A DNA stretch of 39,149 nucleotides from an uncultured Verrucomicrobiales bacterium (lineage in GTDB: Bacteria; Verrucomicrobiota; Verrucomicrobiia; Verrucomicrobiales; Akkermansiaceae): contig CALGZA010000072.1 of NCBI GenBank assembly GCA_937934595.1, positions 1 through 39,149 of the forward strand. Reading direction: 5' to 3'. Under the pieces are notes generated by a model that did not search any database, was not told the origin of the DNA, and saw only the letters and a program-made list of their open reading frames with translations. Below are positions 16,409 to 25,912 of the stretch, in pieces; within the stretch, counting starts at the first letter, position 1; each line of letters begins with the position of its first letter. The position numbers and the translations under genes were made by a program.

Positions 16409-17821
16409 TCAGTCTGCGCTATTTAAACGATTAGTATAACTAGCAAACTCACTCTCACTGACTCCAAGCATGGCAGCAGCCCTCGTATGATCTCCCTCTG
16501 CAGCACTAAGACCAGCCTCGATAAGCCGCTTGCTAACCCAGCCAAATACACTCTCCCCCTTAGGTGCCATCCTCAAAACATCATCAATAACAGTCCCCCC
16601 ACTAACCAATGAGGCATCCACAGACGCAGACGCCACCGTCGAAATGTCATCAGCCAATAACACATCTGAGCCAGATAAAGCACAAGCACGCGCTATCGTA
16701 TTTTCCAACTCCCTTATATTACCCGGCCAAGACTGAGCACAAAGCTTTTCTACAGCATCAGAAGACAACCTCTTCTGCCCGCTTCCATGACCTCCTTTCT
16801 TCCCAGAATTTAACTTCAGAAAATGGCTCGCAAGCTGAGGAATATCGTCCTTCCGCTCCCTTAAAGGAGGAATATGTAACTCCACCACATTGAGACGATA
16901 ATACAAATCTTCACGGAACCTCCCCTCTGAAACCTCCTTAGCCAAATCCTTATTCGTCGCTGCTATAATCCTAACATCCGTCTGTAAAACATCATTCCCC
17001 CCAACACGCGAATAAGTCCCCTCCTGTAGCACGCGCAACAACTTCACCTGAAGACTAACAGGCATATCACCTATCTCATCCAAAAACAACGTCCCATTGT
17101 CACACTGCTCAAACCTCCCCACCCTCTTAAACCCAGCCCCAGTAAACGCCCCCTTCTCATGCCCAAACAACTCACTCTCTAACAAATTCTCAGGTATTGC
17201 ACCACAATTCAAAGCAATCATCTCTCCATGCCTACGCTGAGAATATTGATGCACAGATTTCGCCACCAGCTCCTTCCCCGTTCCACTCTCACCAGTCACC
17301 AGCACCGGCGCATCAGTCCGCGCCACCTTACCCACCAACTTCATCAAATCCTGAAAAGCCTGCGAAGAACCTATCACATCGCCCTCCCTAATAAGCTCAT
17401 CATCACCAGGCTTCACACCATCCACCAACTTACGCCGATCTATCACCTGCCAAGCATCCTCAACCAGCTTCTTCAACTCAAACGTAAGAGACTCTTTCTT
17501 TAAAACATCATGCGCTCCCATCTGAGTAGCTCTGATCAACTGAGCCGCCGTAGGAAAACTAGCCGTCAAAATAAACAGCATCTCAGACCAGTTCTTAGCC
17601 TTAACCTTTACCTCCTCCAGAACAGATAACCCATCACCCCTATCCTCGTAAGGCGTCAGAATATCTACAATAGCTATCTCAACATCAACTTTCTCAACAA
17701 TCTGTATCGCCTTCTCAGCAGAATCACACTTCAGCACCCGTATCCCATCAGCCTCTAACTTCTTAGCAGCCCAGTCCAAATAATCATGGTCCTGATTCAA
17801 TAGTAATAAATATCGATCCAT
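16409..17821 (-). CDS. Sigma-54-dependent response regulator (NtrC family)
   Basis: An activator of about 470 residues with a receiver domain, AAA+ domain and short DNA-binding tail. In the receiver the phospho-acceptor Asp is D53 (VDIL) when counted from the ATG at 17821. The AAA+ Walker A is GESGTGKE (about 177-184), the sigma-54 contact motif GAFTGA is at about 224-229, and the Walker B is GTLFLDEIGD. The C-terminal Fis-type HTH is short and degenerate (GDHTRAAAMLGVSESEF). The start was set at ATG 17821 rather than a TTG two codons earlier. The gene follows uppS, and no histidine kinase is nearby, so its input is unknown. With RpoN it activates promoters having -24/-12 elements. Confidence 0.92.
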   Translation of the reverse strand: MDRYLLLLNQDHDYLDWAAKKLEADGIRVLKCDSAEKAIQIVEKVDVEIAIVDILTPYEDRGDGLSVLEEVKVKAKNWSEMLFILTASFPTAAQLIRATQMGAHDVLKKESLTFELKKLVEDAWQVIDRRKLVDGVKPGDDELIREGDVIGSSQAFQDLMKLVGKVARTDAPVLVTGESGTGKELVAKSVHQYSQRRHGEMIALNCGAIPENLLESELFGHEKGAFTGAGFKRVGRFEQCDNGTLFLDEIGDMPVSLQVKLLRVLQEGTYSRVGGNDVLQTDVRIIAATNKDLAKEVSEGRFREDLYYRLNVVELHIPPLRERKDDIPQLASHFLKLNSGKKGGHGSGQKRLSSDAVEKLCAQSWPGNIRELENTIARACALSGSDVLLADDISTVASASVDASLVSGGTVIDDVLRMAPKGESVFGWVSKRLIEAGLSAAEGDHTRAAAMLGVSESEFASYTNRLNSAD

Positions 17822-17829
17822 CTCCAAAC

Positions 17830-18594
17830 TTATAATAATTTCCCAAACCTACGATCCCTCGCACTATACTCCCTTAATGCACTCAACAGAGACTCATAAC
17901 GAAAATCAGGCCATAACGTATCCGTTATCACTATCTCAGCATAACTAAGTTGCCACAATAGAAAATTAGATAATCGCACTTCACCAGAAGTCCTTACCAG
18001 CAAACAAGGATCCGGCATATCCGGAGCATACATCGCAGATCCAAACACCTCATTATCCACCTCATCAATGCACAACTCACCATCAGCACAACGCCTCATC
18101 AACTGCTTCGCCGCATCCACTATCTCCTCTCTCCCACCATAAGATAACGCCAAATTCATCGTAACCCCCGTATTCCCAGAAGTCACTTCAACTGCATATT
18201 CCAACTCCCTCATAACACTCGGCGGTAACTTATCCAGCCTCCCTATCGCCCTAAACCTAACATTATCATTAACCATCTGAGGTGTCTTATCCTTCAAAAA
18301 CTTCTCTAACAAACCCATCAATGAATCAACCTCCCGCTGTGGCCTATTCCAGTTCTCTGACGAAAAAGCATACAACGTCACAAACTTAATGCCCAACCTC
18401 CCGCAGGCCTCCACCACCTTACTCACTGACTCAGCTCCAGCCTTATGCCCAGCTACACGTGGTAAACCACGCCTCTTAGCCCAGCGCCCATTCCCATCCA
18501 TAATAACAGCCATATGCTCCGGTATGCTCAACTCAGATAAATCAACCACTTCATCCAAGACCGCATCATCTTTCTTTCTCGTAGTAAATTTCAT
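17830..18594 (-). CDS. uppS: Undecaprenyl diphosphate synthase (isoprenyl transferase)
   Basis: Makes C55 undecaprenyl diphosphate from farnesyl diphosphate and isopentenyl diphosphate, the lipid carrier for peptidoglycan and surface glycans. The 254 residues show MAVIMDGNGRWAKRRGLPR at about 28-46 with the catalytic Asp at D33. SSENWNRP and the C-terminal RTSGEVRLSNFLLWQLSYAE, TLWPDF follow, all typical of the Z-prenyltransferase family. The sigma-54 activator follows after a few bases. Confidence 0.96.
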   Translation of the reverse strand: MKFTTRKKDDAVLDEVVDLSELSIPEHMAVIMDGNGRWAKRRGLPRVAGHKAGAESVSKVVEACGRLGIKFVTLYAFSSENWNRPQREVDSLMGLLEKFLKDKTPQMVNDNVRFRAIGRLDKLPPSVMRELEYAVEVTSGNTGVTMNLALSYGGREEIVDAAKQLMRRCADGELCIDEVDNEVFGSAMYAPDMPDPCLLVRTSGEVRLSNFLLWQLSYAEIVITDTLWPDFRYESLLSALREYSARDRRFGKLL

Positions 18595-18703
18595 AATAAC
18601 ATATCAAGAACCCGCACAAACATTGCCAAGTTTCAACCACATTGCAAGTGAACAAAAACAAGATCAACAGTTATCATTGACATACAACCAAGCACAACAT
18701 TAC

Positions 18704-19447
18704 CTAACGTCGCTCAGACAAAAGCGCCGTAATAATACCCTGAAGACTATTCACCTCCTGTGAGCTCGGCCTAGATCGACTATAAAATGATCGTATCTTG
18801 CGCATCGTATTCGCCCTCTTAGCCGGATTAGTGAAAAAACCTGCCACATCCAACTCATCCTCCAAACGATGCAAATAATGCTCCAGCTCCTCACGTGAAG
18901 CAGATTCCCAACCCTGCTCATAAGTAGTCACCGCAGCACCCCTAGAACTCCACCACTCCCACGAGAACAATAACACCGCCTGAGCCAAATTAAGAGAGGT
19001 AAAATCAGGATTCATCGGATAATGTAATAACCGATCAGCGTAAGACATAGCATCATTATCCAAACCCGAAGCCTCTGGACCAAAAAGCACCGCAGCCCTA
19101 TTCTCCCCACCACTCACAGCACTCGCAGCATGCATCTCATCCGCCGCCTCAGCAGCAGTCACAGCAGGCGTATTAAGATGACGTATCCTAGCTGTAGCTG
19201 CATAAACCTGATGGCAATCCGCCACTGCATCAGCAACTGTAGAATAAACCTTAGCCGCCTCAATAACTCGCCTAGCATCAGTCGATGGCGCCACAGCATC
19301 AGCATTCGGCCATCCATCACGTGGTGACACCAGCCTCAACTCATCAAGACCACAATTAAGCATCGCCCTCGCACACATCCCTATATTCACAGCCATCTGA
19401 GTCTGCACCAGGACAATTACCGGCTTAATAGACACCTCACCAGACAT
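18704..19447 (-). CDS. trmJ: tRNA 2'-O-methyltransferase TrmJ-type (SPOUT)
   Basis: A SPOUT-fold RNA methyltransferase of the TrmH family, most like TrmJ, which methylates the ribose at tRNA position 32. The N-terminal VIVLVQTQMAVNIGMCARAM, the LRLVSPRDGWPN segment, VLFGPEASGLDNDAM with the knot motif, and NPDFTSLNLAQAVLLFSWEW are diagnostic. The reading frame begins with GTG GTG ATG right after the smpB stop codon; the third codon ATG (19447) is the best start. It is directly downstream of smpB, so translation is coupled. The exact target base is inferred by family only. Confidence 0.88.
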   Translation of the reverse strand: MSGEVSIKPVIVLVQTQMAVNIGMCARAMLNCGLDELRLVSPRDGWPNADAVAPSTDARRVIEAAKVYSTVADAVADCHQVYAATARIRHLNTPAVTAAEAADEMHAASAVSGGENRAAVLFGPEASGLDNDAMSYADRLLHYPMNPDFTSLNLAQAVLLFSWEWWSSRGAAVTTYEQGWESASREELEHYLHRLEDELDVAGFFTNPAKRANTMRKIRSFYSRSRPSSQEVNSLQGIITALLSERR

Positions 19448-19453
19448 CACCAC

Positions 19454-19915
19454 CTAAATACCACGATTAAACTTAGAAACCTCGCGCTGAGCCTCGCGCA
19501 TCTCTATCTGGTTTTTCAGCGCATGCCTCTTATCAGCATGCGTCTTGCCCTGAGCCACACCTATCTCCACCTTCACACGCTTATTTTTCCAATACATGCG
19601 CAAACAAACCAACGTACAACCCTTCTGTGACGTCAACTGATCCAACTTCAATATCTCAGAACGATGAACAAGTAGTCGCCTCGGCCTCTTAGACATATGC
19701 TGAAACCATGGCCCAGCAGTCTCCCACGGCTGAATATCACACCCATGCAAATAGAGCTGCGCCTTATCCACCCTAGCAAATGAATCAGAAATATTAACCT
19801 TACCAGCTCGGATAGACTTCACCTCAGTGCCCTTCAGCTCCACCCCTGCCTCATAAGTATCTATGATGTGATACTCATGCCTAGCCTTCCGATTCTTCGA
19901 GATCTCATCACTCAT
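19454..19915 (-). CDS. smpB: SsrA-binding protein SmpB
   Basis: SmpB binds tmRNA and delivers it to stalled ribosomes (trans-translation). The 153-residue protein has NRKARHEYHIIDTYEAGVEL, the GTEVKSIRAGKVNISDSF motif, and the C-terminal GKTHADKRHALKNQ region that reaches the decoding site. No tmRNA gene (ssrA) is seen in the window. The start is 37 bp after the rpoZ stop codon, and trmJ follows with almost no gap, so the three form one unit. Confidence 0.97.
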   Translation of the reverse strand: MSDEISKNRKARHEYHIIDTYEAGVELKGTEVKSIRAGKVNISDSFARVDKAQLYLHGCDIQPWETAGPWFQHMSKRPRRLLVHRSEILKLDQLTSQKGCTLVCLRMYWKNKRVKVEIGVAQGKTHADKRHALKNQIEMREAQREVSKFNRGI

Positions 19916-19952
19916 GATTCTGCACTACTTAGAAACTAGGCAAATACAGCTA

Positions 19953-20222
19953 CTAAACGCTATCCGCCGCAGTAACAATAATCTTACCCTCAATAATCTC
20001 AGTAAGCGCTATATCAGCAGACCCCATAGACGGCATAGCATCTATAAGTGGCGATCTCCCAGAGTTCAACTGGCGAACACGTTGTGATATTATATTTACG
20101 AGAACTTGTGGATCAGGAACGATCTTTGCTGCTTGGTCTACGAGGCTACTTTTCATAGGTGATTTTGAGTTTCCTCTCGGCTCATCAGAAGGGTCAAAAG
20201 GAACGATATTCGATTTTTCCAT
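19953..20222 (-). CDS. rpoZ: DNA-directed RNA polymerase omega subunit
   Basis: An 89-residue omega subunit, which helps fold and assemble the RNA polymerase beta-prime subunit. After a variable N-terminal extension it has VNIISQRVRQLNSGRSPL and ADIALTEIIEGKI, the conserved omega features. The position upstream of smpB and the minus orientation agree with an informational operon. The leader 20223-20313 contains a small CGCTG/CAGCG hairpin but nothing definite. Confidence 0.9.
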   Translation of the reverse strand: MEKSNIVPFDPSDEPRGNSKSPMKSSLVDQAAKIVPDPQVLVNIISQRVRQLNSGRSPLIDAMPSMGSADIALTEIIEGKIIVTAADSV

Positions 20223-20313
20223 CGTGAGTCAGAGATAATTAGGTTTGTATTAAAATTGTGATTTTCGCTGTCAGCGGTAAGCCAATAAACACAAAATCTC
20301 ACAAACCTCAAGC

Positions 20314-20637
20314 CTAATGTGTCACATCATCACTGTTTCTAAGCTTTTTTAACTTCCGCAACTTAAACCGAGCCACATTTATCATCACAGTAGCCAACAC
20401 CAAAAAAGGCACAACCCAACGCACCATAATCAACAAATAATCATTACCCCTCTGCAATTGAGCTATCTCTCTCCGCACATCATCACTAGCACCACCCCCA
20501 TGCCCATCATCAGAAACACCCAATATAAGCAACCACAGCATCACACCAATCCCCAAAACAAGAACTAAAATCCCCATCAAGAGCAACACAAACCAACGCT
20601 TACGCGCCTTTACACCTCCTAAGTCACTCATCCTCAC
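20314..20637 (-). CDS. Small membrane protein with two helices
   Basis: A 107-residue protein with two hydrophobic segments (about 15-40 and 68-87), a charged loop between them and a basic C-terminus. Its start overlaps the end of the upstream small membrane protein gene by 14 bp, so the genes are linked. No family is recognised. It is the last member of a unit with the HIT protein. Confidence 0.65.
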   Translation of the reverse strand: MRMSDLGGVKARKRWFVLLLMGILVLVLGIGVMLWLLILGVSDDGHGGGASDDVRREIAQLQRGNDYLLIMVRWVVPFLVLATVMINVARFKLRKLKKLRNSDDVTH

Positions 20638-20935
20638 TCTTAGCTAAAGATTCATCACACACTGCCTCATCAAGAGCCGCCCCATTCAGCATAAAACCAC
20701 TCACCTTCGCTTTACCCCTTGCCTTATCAGACACAACAACTCCAAAAAAAATACACAGAAAACCAACCAAAAAACCGCCTACATAAAAAAACACCACCCC
20801 ATACATAGGAAAAATATCAGACACCAACCCCCCACCAAATAAAACCCCAATTAAAATAACAAACCCTATAATGATCACCATTGAACCAAAAGTATGCGCA
20901 CCCACCCTTCCCTTTTTCTCACCATCTATCATCAC
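20624..20935 (-). CDS. Small membrane protein
   Basis: A 103-residue protein with two hydrophobic stretches (about 17-37 and 44-68) and an acidic C-terminus (AKSEDE). It begins 3 bp after the HIT gene stop codon and overlaps the following gene by 14 bp, so it belongs to the same unit. The sequence is rich in Gly, Val and Phe, as in a tight helical hairpin. No function is inferred. Confidence 0.65.
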   Translation of the reverse strand: MMIDGEKKGRVGAHTFGSMVIIIGFVILIGVLFGGGLVSDIFPMYGVVFFYVGGFLVGFLCIFFGVVVSDKARGKAKVSGFMLNGAALDEAVCDESLAKSEDE

Positions 20936-20938
20936 CTA

Positions 20939-21277
20939 TTAGCCCGGAGGCCATGTCATCTTCCTACCAGCAAGCAAATGCAAATGCAAATGCGGCACCG
21001 CCTCACCCCCATCAGCACCATGATTGATAACCACACGGAAACCAGTATCCAAAAAACCCTCCAACCGCGCCACCTCCTGAACCTTCAACAGCAAATGCCC
21101 TAAAAGCTCCTTATCCCCAGCCTCAGCCTCACCCACACGCACAATAGGCCTCTTAGGCACCAACAACAAATGCACAGGCGCCTGAGGAGAGATATCATGA
21201 AAACAAATACAAAAATCATCCTCATAAACCACCTCCGCAGGAATCTCACGGGCTATAATCTTCTCAAATAATGTCAT
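20939..21277 (-). CDS. HIT family (histidine triad) nucleotide-binding protein
   Basis: A 112-residue HINT/HIT protein. The FEKIIAREIPAEVVYEDDF start, the HDISPQAPVHLLLVPKR segment, and the active-site triad HLHLHLL near residue 97 are clear. Such proteins hydrolyse phosphoramidate bonds on AMP-linked substrates. It is the first gene of a unit with two small membrane proteins. The physiological partner is unknown. Confidence 0.93.
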   Translation of the reverse strand: MTLFEKIIAREIPAEVVYEDDFCICFHDISPQAPVHLLLVPKRPIVRVGEAEAGDKELLGHLLLKVQEVARLEGFLDTGFRVVINHGADGGEAVPHLHLHLLAGRKMTWPPG

Positions 21278-21391
21278 AACTATTTACAGCAACATAATGA
21301 ATATCCTTAAAAAATCGACCTTAATCTACTACAAACGCATTTTAATCACCAAAAAACACTAACCCCACTCAATAAATCCATAATCTAAAAC

Positions 21392-23164
21392 CTAAATACG
21401 CTTCAACCGGCCAACAAACGCCTTCTCTCTACTCCTGTCAGCCGGAACGTTCCTATACAACGTATCATAATGATAACTGAGCATCTCATCTAATAAATCT
21501 CCTAACCCCGCCACATTCAGATCACTACGCTGAAGAAGCTCTACACTCTGCCGTAAAGTATGACCATCTTTAATAGGATAACCAAGATCAGATGACAACT
21601 TCTGAAACACCTGCAAATACCTAGGCTCACCCCTAAAATAAACCGCACTCGCAGAACTCTGAGGCGGATGAACTCGCCTCCTAAGCACCAACAATAAAAC
21701 CACAAGCACAACGAACAACACCAAAACAACCACAACTCCAAACCAAGTTATAAAACCACCACCACCATCATCAAGGTCAGAAACATCAGAATACCCCTTA
21801 TCATTCAGCTCAGAAGCATCAGGCGGAGACTCACTACCCCCAGACTCAGTCATCATAGTTTCAGAAGGTGGCGTCGTATCATACACCACCCAGCCATAAC
21901 CATCTAAATAAACCTCAGTCCACGCATGCGCATGCTTTGTACGAAAAACAAATAAATCTGAACCCTTGAAAAACTTCCCCCCAGACCACCCAAATGCAAC
22001 CCTACTAGGAATACCCAGCTCACGGCAAAGCATCGCTGCAGCAGAAGCATAAAATTCACAGTAACCAACCTTCTCCACAAAAAGAAAATTCTCCAGAGCA
22101 TTCACCCCCCCCTTATTCTCAATTTTAAGCGAGTAGCTACACTGCGCATTAATCAACTTCTTTAATGCTAACAACTGATCCCCCACAGACAAACTCCTAT
22201 CCACTGAATCAGCAAACTTAGTCAACTTATCTTGCAAAACAGGATTACTCACACGGCTCAAATAAACACTATGAACCTCACCAGCCGATAAGTCCCCATC
22301 AATCTCTAACAAATGATCTAAAACCATAGGCTGAGACCTCACTCGGTAACTATACTGATAAGAATCCTCATCGACACCATTTAACATATACGCATCACTA
22401 CTCACCTTAGTCACAGATGAAAAATCCGTAGAAACCACAGAATGTAACGACGTCAATAAATTCTGCCCATCCTCATAATAAGGCTGAGTTATCCTATGCT
22501 CATACACTGGTAATTTGCCCGCCCCCCGCTCACTCAACCTACCCAGCTCTATATCTCCACCGCCACCCTTCTCCAAGATCAACTTCGTAGGCTCATGAAT
22601 AGACCACGTCTCACCATCAAAATTAGCAAGCGCAAAAGTACGCAAATACAAACTATACTTCATCAGCTCCTCACGGCTAGCTCCACCCTCCAGACGCATG
22701 AAAATCTCAGGCTTATTCCGTAACTTTAAATCAACCTGCTTCGGGTGTGACCTCCTAAAATGCCTATCCCATAACCAATTACCACCCCCCCCTGCGCCCA
22801 TCTCCTTCGGCGCATCATCCGCCGCACCCCCACCAGACTCATCCTCACTGCTCAGCCAATAAACAGCCTCATCGTGAAGCTCCTCACTAGACTCTGGCCC
22901 CAAGGTAAACACCCCCAATAAAAGCAACTCAACACAAAAAATAACCCCACCAATATAAAGATAATCCATCCACTGAGGAACCCGTAAACTACGCAACAAA
23001 TGCTCATCACCAGACGAACCCGATACACCACGCAAAGGAATCACAGCCATCACCAAGACCAACACCAAAACAGCCTTCACCCAGCTAGGCAAAAAATCCG
23101 GCCACCCACTCAAAAGCAAGTAAGCTAAAGTCAGATTAATAAAAAATATGGCTAATCGCATCAT
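21392..23164 (-). CDS. Transglutaminase-like membrane protein (TgpA type)
   Basis: A 590-residue membrane protein. The N-terminal part has several hydrophobic segments (about 1-110), then comes a large periplasmic domain. The catalytic Cys is in GYCEFYASAAAMLCRELGIP, His in HAHAWTEVYLDGYGW and Asp in VVYDTTPP, the Cys-His-Asp triad of the transglutaminase/protease fold. A further membrane helix and a DUF4129-like C-terminal cytoplasmic tail follow. It is the third gene of the MoxR-DUF58-transglutaminase set, with 10 bp between it and DUF58. Homologs such as TgpA are essential in Pseudomonas, but the substrate is unclear. Confidence 0.92.
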   Translation of the reverse strand: MMRLAIFFINLTLAYLLLSGWPDFLPSWVKAVLVLVLVMAVIPLRGVSGSSGDEHLLRSLRVPQWMDYLYIGGVIFCVELLLLGVFTLGPESSEELHDEAVYWLSSEDESGGGAADDAPKEMGAGGGGNWLWDRHFRRSHPKQVDLKLRNKPEIFMRLEGGASREELMKYSLYLRTFALANFDGETWSIHEPTKLILEKGGGGDIELGRLSERGAGKLPVYEHRITQPYYEDGQNLLTSLHSVVSTDFSSVTKVSSDAYMLNGVDEDSYQYSYRVRSQPMVLDHLLEIDGDLSAGEVHSVYLSRVSNPVLQDKLTKFADSVDRSLSVGDQLLALKKLINAQCSYSLKIENKGGVNALENFLFVEKVGYCEFYASAAAMLCRELGIPSRVAFGWSGGKFFKGSDLFVFRTKHAHAWTEVYLDGYGWVVYDTTPPSETMMTESGGSESPPDASELNDKGYSDVSDLDDGGGGFITWFGVVVVLVLFVVLVVLLLVLRRRVHPPQSSASAVYFRGEPRYLQVFQKLSSDLGYPIKDGHTLRQSVELLQRSDLNVAGLGDLLDEMLSYHYDTLYRNVPADRSREKAFVGRLKRI

Positions 23165-23174
23165 AAAGATAAAT

Positions 23175-24338
23175 TCACGCTGTTCGTGATAAGACCGCTT
23201 TTGCAGATAACGTTTTCTTAACCGGAAAACGAACCTGCCGTATATCTATAATCTTCGCAGACTCCGGCACCTCAATCAAATCCTTCCAAGAATCAGACCG
23301 CATATCAGAAATAATAATCACCTGCTGCCCATCCGTAACCTTATCTAACGCAGACTGAAGCTCGTGTAACTCCGTACCCACCGCCCTCCTACTCTCAGCC
23401 AAAATAGTCAGACACTCATAATGCTCTGATCGAGACTTAGACTGCACAGGATGCCAACGCATAAAATCCGCCACAAGCTCAGTCTTTATATTCAAATTCC
23501 TAAAATAAGAAACAGCACCAGCTACCAGAGAAATAGCACGCTCAAAAGTATCCTCACGCATCATCTCCCTATGCGCACTATATGAATGAAAAATTAAAAC
23601 AGCTCGCTCAGGCTCCAAACCAGGAGGATCAAACTCACGCACCCTCAGTGAATGACCCTGCGCCAATGACCGAATAGACGCAGGCCAGTGAATATTCTTC
23701 GCAGGGTCACCAGGCTGCCATGGCCTTATACTTCGCGGCTCACCTACACTCTCAACATCAGAATCCTCATGAATACGCTCACACTGACCAGTTACACCAT
23801 GATCTAAAAGCTCCTCAGGAACTATCTGCCTCGGGTAAACCGTCAATGGCTGACTCACAGCCTGATAAGACGAAAAAATAAATAACCCCAACGGAAAACC
23901 AGACACAAAGCGATACGGATGATCCAAACTCGAAAACCTCATCGGAAAACGCACCTTAACATCAGCACTAGATAAAGATCGCGCCGGCACCCAATTAGAC
24001 TGACTACTCAGCACCGCACCATGAGGAAACCCCACATAAAGCTTCACATAAAACGCATCTAAAAAAGACCGCTTATTCCGAATCACCACATGCGGCTTAT
24101 AATACTTATTAGAATAACACTTAGCCGGCAAAGATAAATCCACCTCCAACCCCCGTAAATTACTACGCCCTAAAACAAAACTACATAACATCAACACCAA
24201 CGCAGAAAAACCAAGTGTTATCAATGCCCCATCCGCTAAAAAAATACCAATAACAGACAAACCAACAGCTATGCCAAGACACAAGGCACCGCGCGGAGCT
24301 AGTTTAAACGAGAACTTACACATCACAAAAAAAATCAC
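23175..24338 (-). CDS. DUF58 domain protein (MoxR partner)
   Basis: A 387-residue protein with two N-terminal hydrophobic helices, a beta-rich segment and the DUF58 core. The core is seen as RPWQPGDPAKNIHWPASIRS followed by LRVREFDPP, the usual signature. The C-terminal part has a von Willebrand A-like layout (VLIFHSYSAHREM to VIIISDMRSDSW). The first codon here is GTG (24338); an in-frame ATG at 24323 is an alternative start. It sits between moxR and the transglutaminase gene, and these three commonly act together with MoxR as a chaperone-like ATPase. The substrate is unknown. Confidence 0.9.
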   Translation of the reverse strand: MIFFVMCKFSFKLAPRGALCLGIAVGLSVIGIFLADGALITLGFSALVLMLCSFVLGRSNLRGLEVDLSLPAKCYSNKYYKPHVVIRNKRSFLDAFYVKLYVGFPHGAVLSSQSNWVPARSLSSADVKVRFPMRFSSLDHPYRFVSGFPLGLFIFSSYQAVSQPLTVYPRQIVPEELLDHGVTGQCERIHEDSDVESVGEPRSIRPWQPGDPAKNIHWPASIRSLAQGHSLRVREFDPPGLEPERAVLIFHSYSAHREMMREDTFERAISLVAGAVSYFRNLNIKTELVADFMRWHPVQSKSRSEHYECLTILAESRRAVGTELHELQSALDKVTDGQQVIIISDMRSDSWKDLIEVPESAKIIDIRQVRFPVKKTLSAKAVLSRTA

Positions 24339-24340
24339 TA

Positions 24341-25252
24341 CTAAGCCACCACCGTCTGCTGTAACGCCTGCTCAATGATATGCTCAGGATCACTACCATC
24401 ATCACATATCACCCGGTGCCTCATCACATGCGGAAAAACAAACTGAACATGATCAGGTAAAACATAATCAGAACCCTCAAGATGAGCATAAGCCTGTGCC
24501 GCATGTAACAAAGCTATAGACCCTCTTACTGAAACCGCATGCGGATTCGCCGCTAACTGCCTAAGTGTCTCACAAAGAGCCACTATATAGCCAGACAACG
24601 TATCAGACAACTGAATCGCCAAGCACTTCTCCTGCTCAGCCACAACCTCATCAATACTCAAAAACGCACCCACATCACCCTCCACCAACCTAGCATGCTG
24701 AGATAAAATAATACTCTCCTGAATACTTCGCGAAGGCAAAGACATCGGTATAGAAAGCAAAAAACGATCCAGCTGTGGCTCCGGTAAAGGAAACGTCCCC
24801 GTAGACGATGTGTCATTCTGAGTCGCTATCACACAAAACGGCTTACCAAGCTCTATCGTCTTCCCATCAATAGTCACCTGAGCCTCATTCATCGCCTCCA
24901 ATAACGCCGCCTGGACCCTCGGTGAAGTCCGGTTAATCTCATCCGCCAAAAGCAAATTAGAAAAAACCGGCCCAGGAATAAACTCAAACTCACCAATATT
25001 CTGCTTATACAAATGATACCCCAATATATCAGAAGGCAACAAATCAGGAGTAAACTGAATACGCTTAAACTCACCACCAAAACATGAAGCAAGCGTCTGA
25101 GCTATAGAAGTCTTTCCCACTCCAGGCGCACCCTCAATTAGCGCATGACCCTTAGCTAACAACGCAATAAGCAGTAAAGTAGCTGGCTGTTCCGCGCCCA
25201 GAACCTTCTCGGTCAAACGCTGGTGAAGTAATTTAAGTTTATCGACAGGCAT
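24341..25252 (-). CDS. MoxR-family AAA+ ATPase
   Basis: A 303-residue AAA+ ATPase. The Walker A is GAPGVGKTS (about 41-49) and the Walker B LLADEINRTSPRVQAALLEAM contains the DE. Sensor 1 is IATQND, and the arginine region PLPEPQLDRFLLSIPM follows. MoxR ATPases remodel or activate partner vWA/DUF58 proteins. It is immediately followed by DUF58 (2 bp) and then the transglutaminase, the usual order of this module. It is one of the few genes here with a possible Shine-Dalgarno-like AGGA at a suitable distance. Confidence 0.93.
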   Translation of the reverse strand: MPVDKLKLLHQRLTEKVLGAEQPATLLLIALLAKGHALIEGAPGVGKTSIAQTLASCFGGEFKRIQFTPDLLPSDILGYHLYKQNIGEFEFIPGPVFSNLLLADEINRTSPRVQAALLEAMNEAQVTIDGKTIELGKPFCVIATQNDTSSTGTFPLPEPQLDRFLLSIPMSLPSRSIQESIILSQHARLVEGDVGAFLSIDEVVAEQEKCLAIQLSDTLSGYIVALCETLRQLAANPHAVSVRGSIALLHAAQAYAHLEGSDYVLPDHVQFVFPHVMRHRVICDDGSDPEHIIEQALQQTVVA

Positions 25253-25296
25253 AATATGATCCTAAACTCTCTCACCAAATCTCCAACCTGAACAGA

Positions 25297-25902
25297 TTAA
25301 TTTTCTATTTCATCTCCCTTACTCTCGGGCCTAAATGCAGACACAAACAACAAGAAAGCAGCCACACATATACATGAATCCGCCACATTAAAGCATGGCC
25401 AATGATAACCACCAGTAAAAGGAACCACCACATCAATAAAATCAACTACATAACCCTGCCCTAATCGCTCTATAAAAGACAGCTCCTCTATTCCTCGTAA
25501 CCAAAAACCCTGAAACAAACGATCAATCAAATTCCCCACCACACCAGCTAACAACAACGGCGCAGACCACTTAGAAACACCCTCAAATACATTCTTCCTC
25601 CATAAAAAAGGCACCAAAACCAACGCAATCAATGGAACACACTTAAACACCACCGGCGCCCATGCAGAACCATTACCAAAACCAAAAGCCACACCCTGAT
25701 TGTGCACCCGTATGATATTCAAAAAACCTTCCACCAACGTAATAATACTCTCCCCCTGTGTATCATAAAAAACATCCCCGTTCACAGTCAAAGAAGGCTG
25801 CCTAAAATTCAACACAATCCACCACTTAGATATCTGATCAATAACAATCAACGGCAAAGAAAGCTTCAAAAAAAGCGGCAATAGTTTAGTAGGATTCATC
25901 AT
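25297..25902 (-). CDS. lspA: Lipoprotein signal peptidase (signal peptidase II)
   Basis: A 201-residue inner membrane aspartic protease that removes signal peptides from prolipoproteins. An early VIDQISKWW motif, GVVGNLIDRLFQG in the middle (first catalytic Asp) and CFNVADSCICV near the C-terminus (second catalytic Asp) match LspA. It has about four transmembrane segments. It lies 10 bp after trhO and 44 bp before moxR, on the same strand. The loop around the active site is longer than usual (about 35 residues between the two Asp motifs). Confidence 0.94.
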   Translation of the reverse strand: MMNPTKLLPLFLKLSLPLIVIDQISKWWIVLNFRQPSLTVNGDVFYDTQGESIITLVEGFLNIIRVHNQGVAFGFGNGSAWAPVVFKCVPLIALVLVPFLWRKNVFEGVSKWSAPLLLAGVVGNLIDRLFQGFWLRGIEELSFIERLGQGYVVDFIDVVVPFTGGYHWPCFNVADSCICVAAFLLFVSAFRPESKGDEIEN

Positions 25903-25912
25903 AAATTATCTA

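Noticed and set aside
20223-20313. Small hairpin in the rpoZ leader as a regulator
   Set aside because: Stem of only 4-5 bp with no T-run or conserved context.
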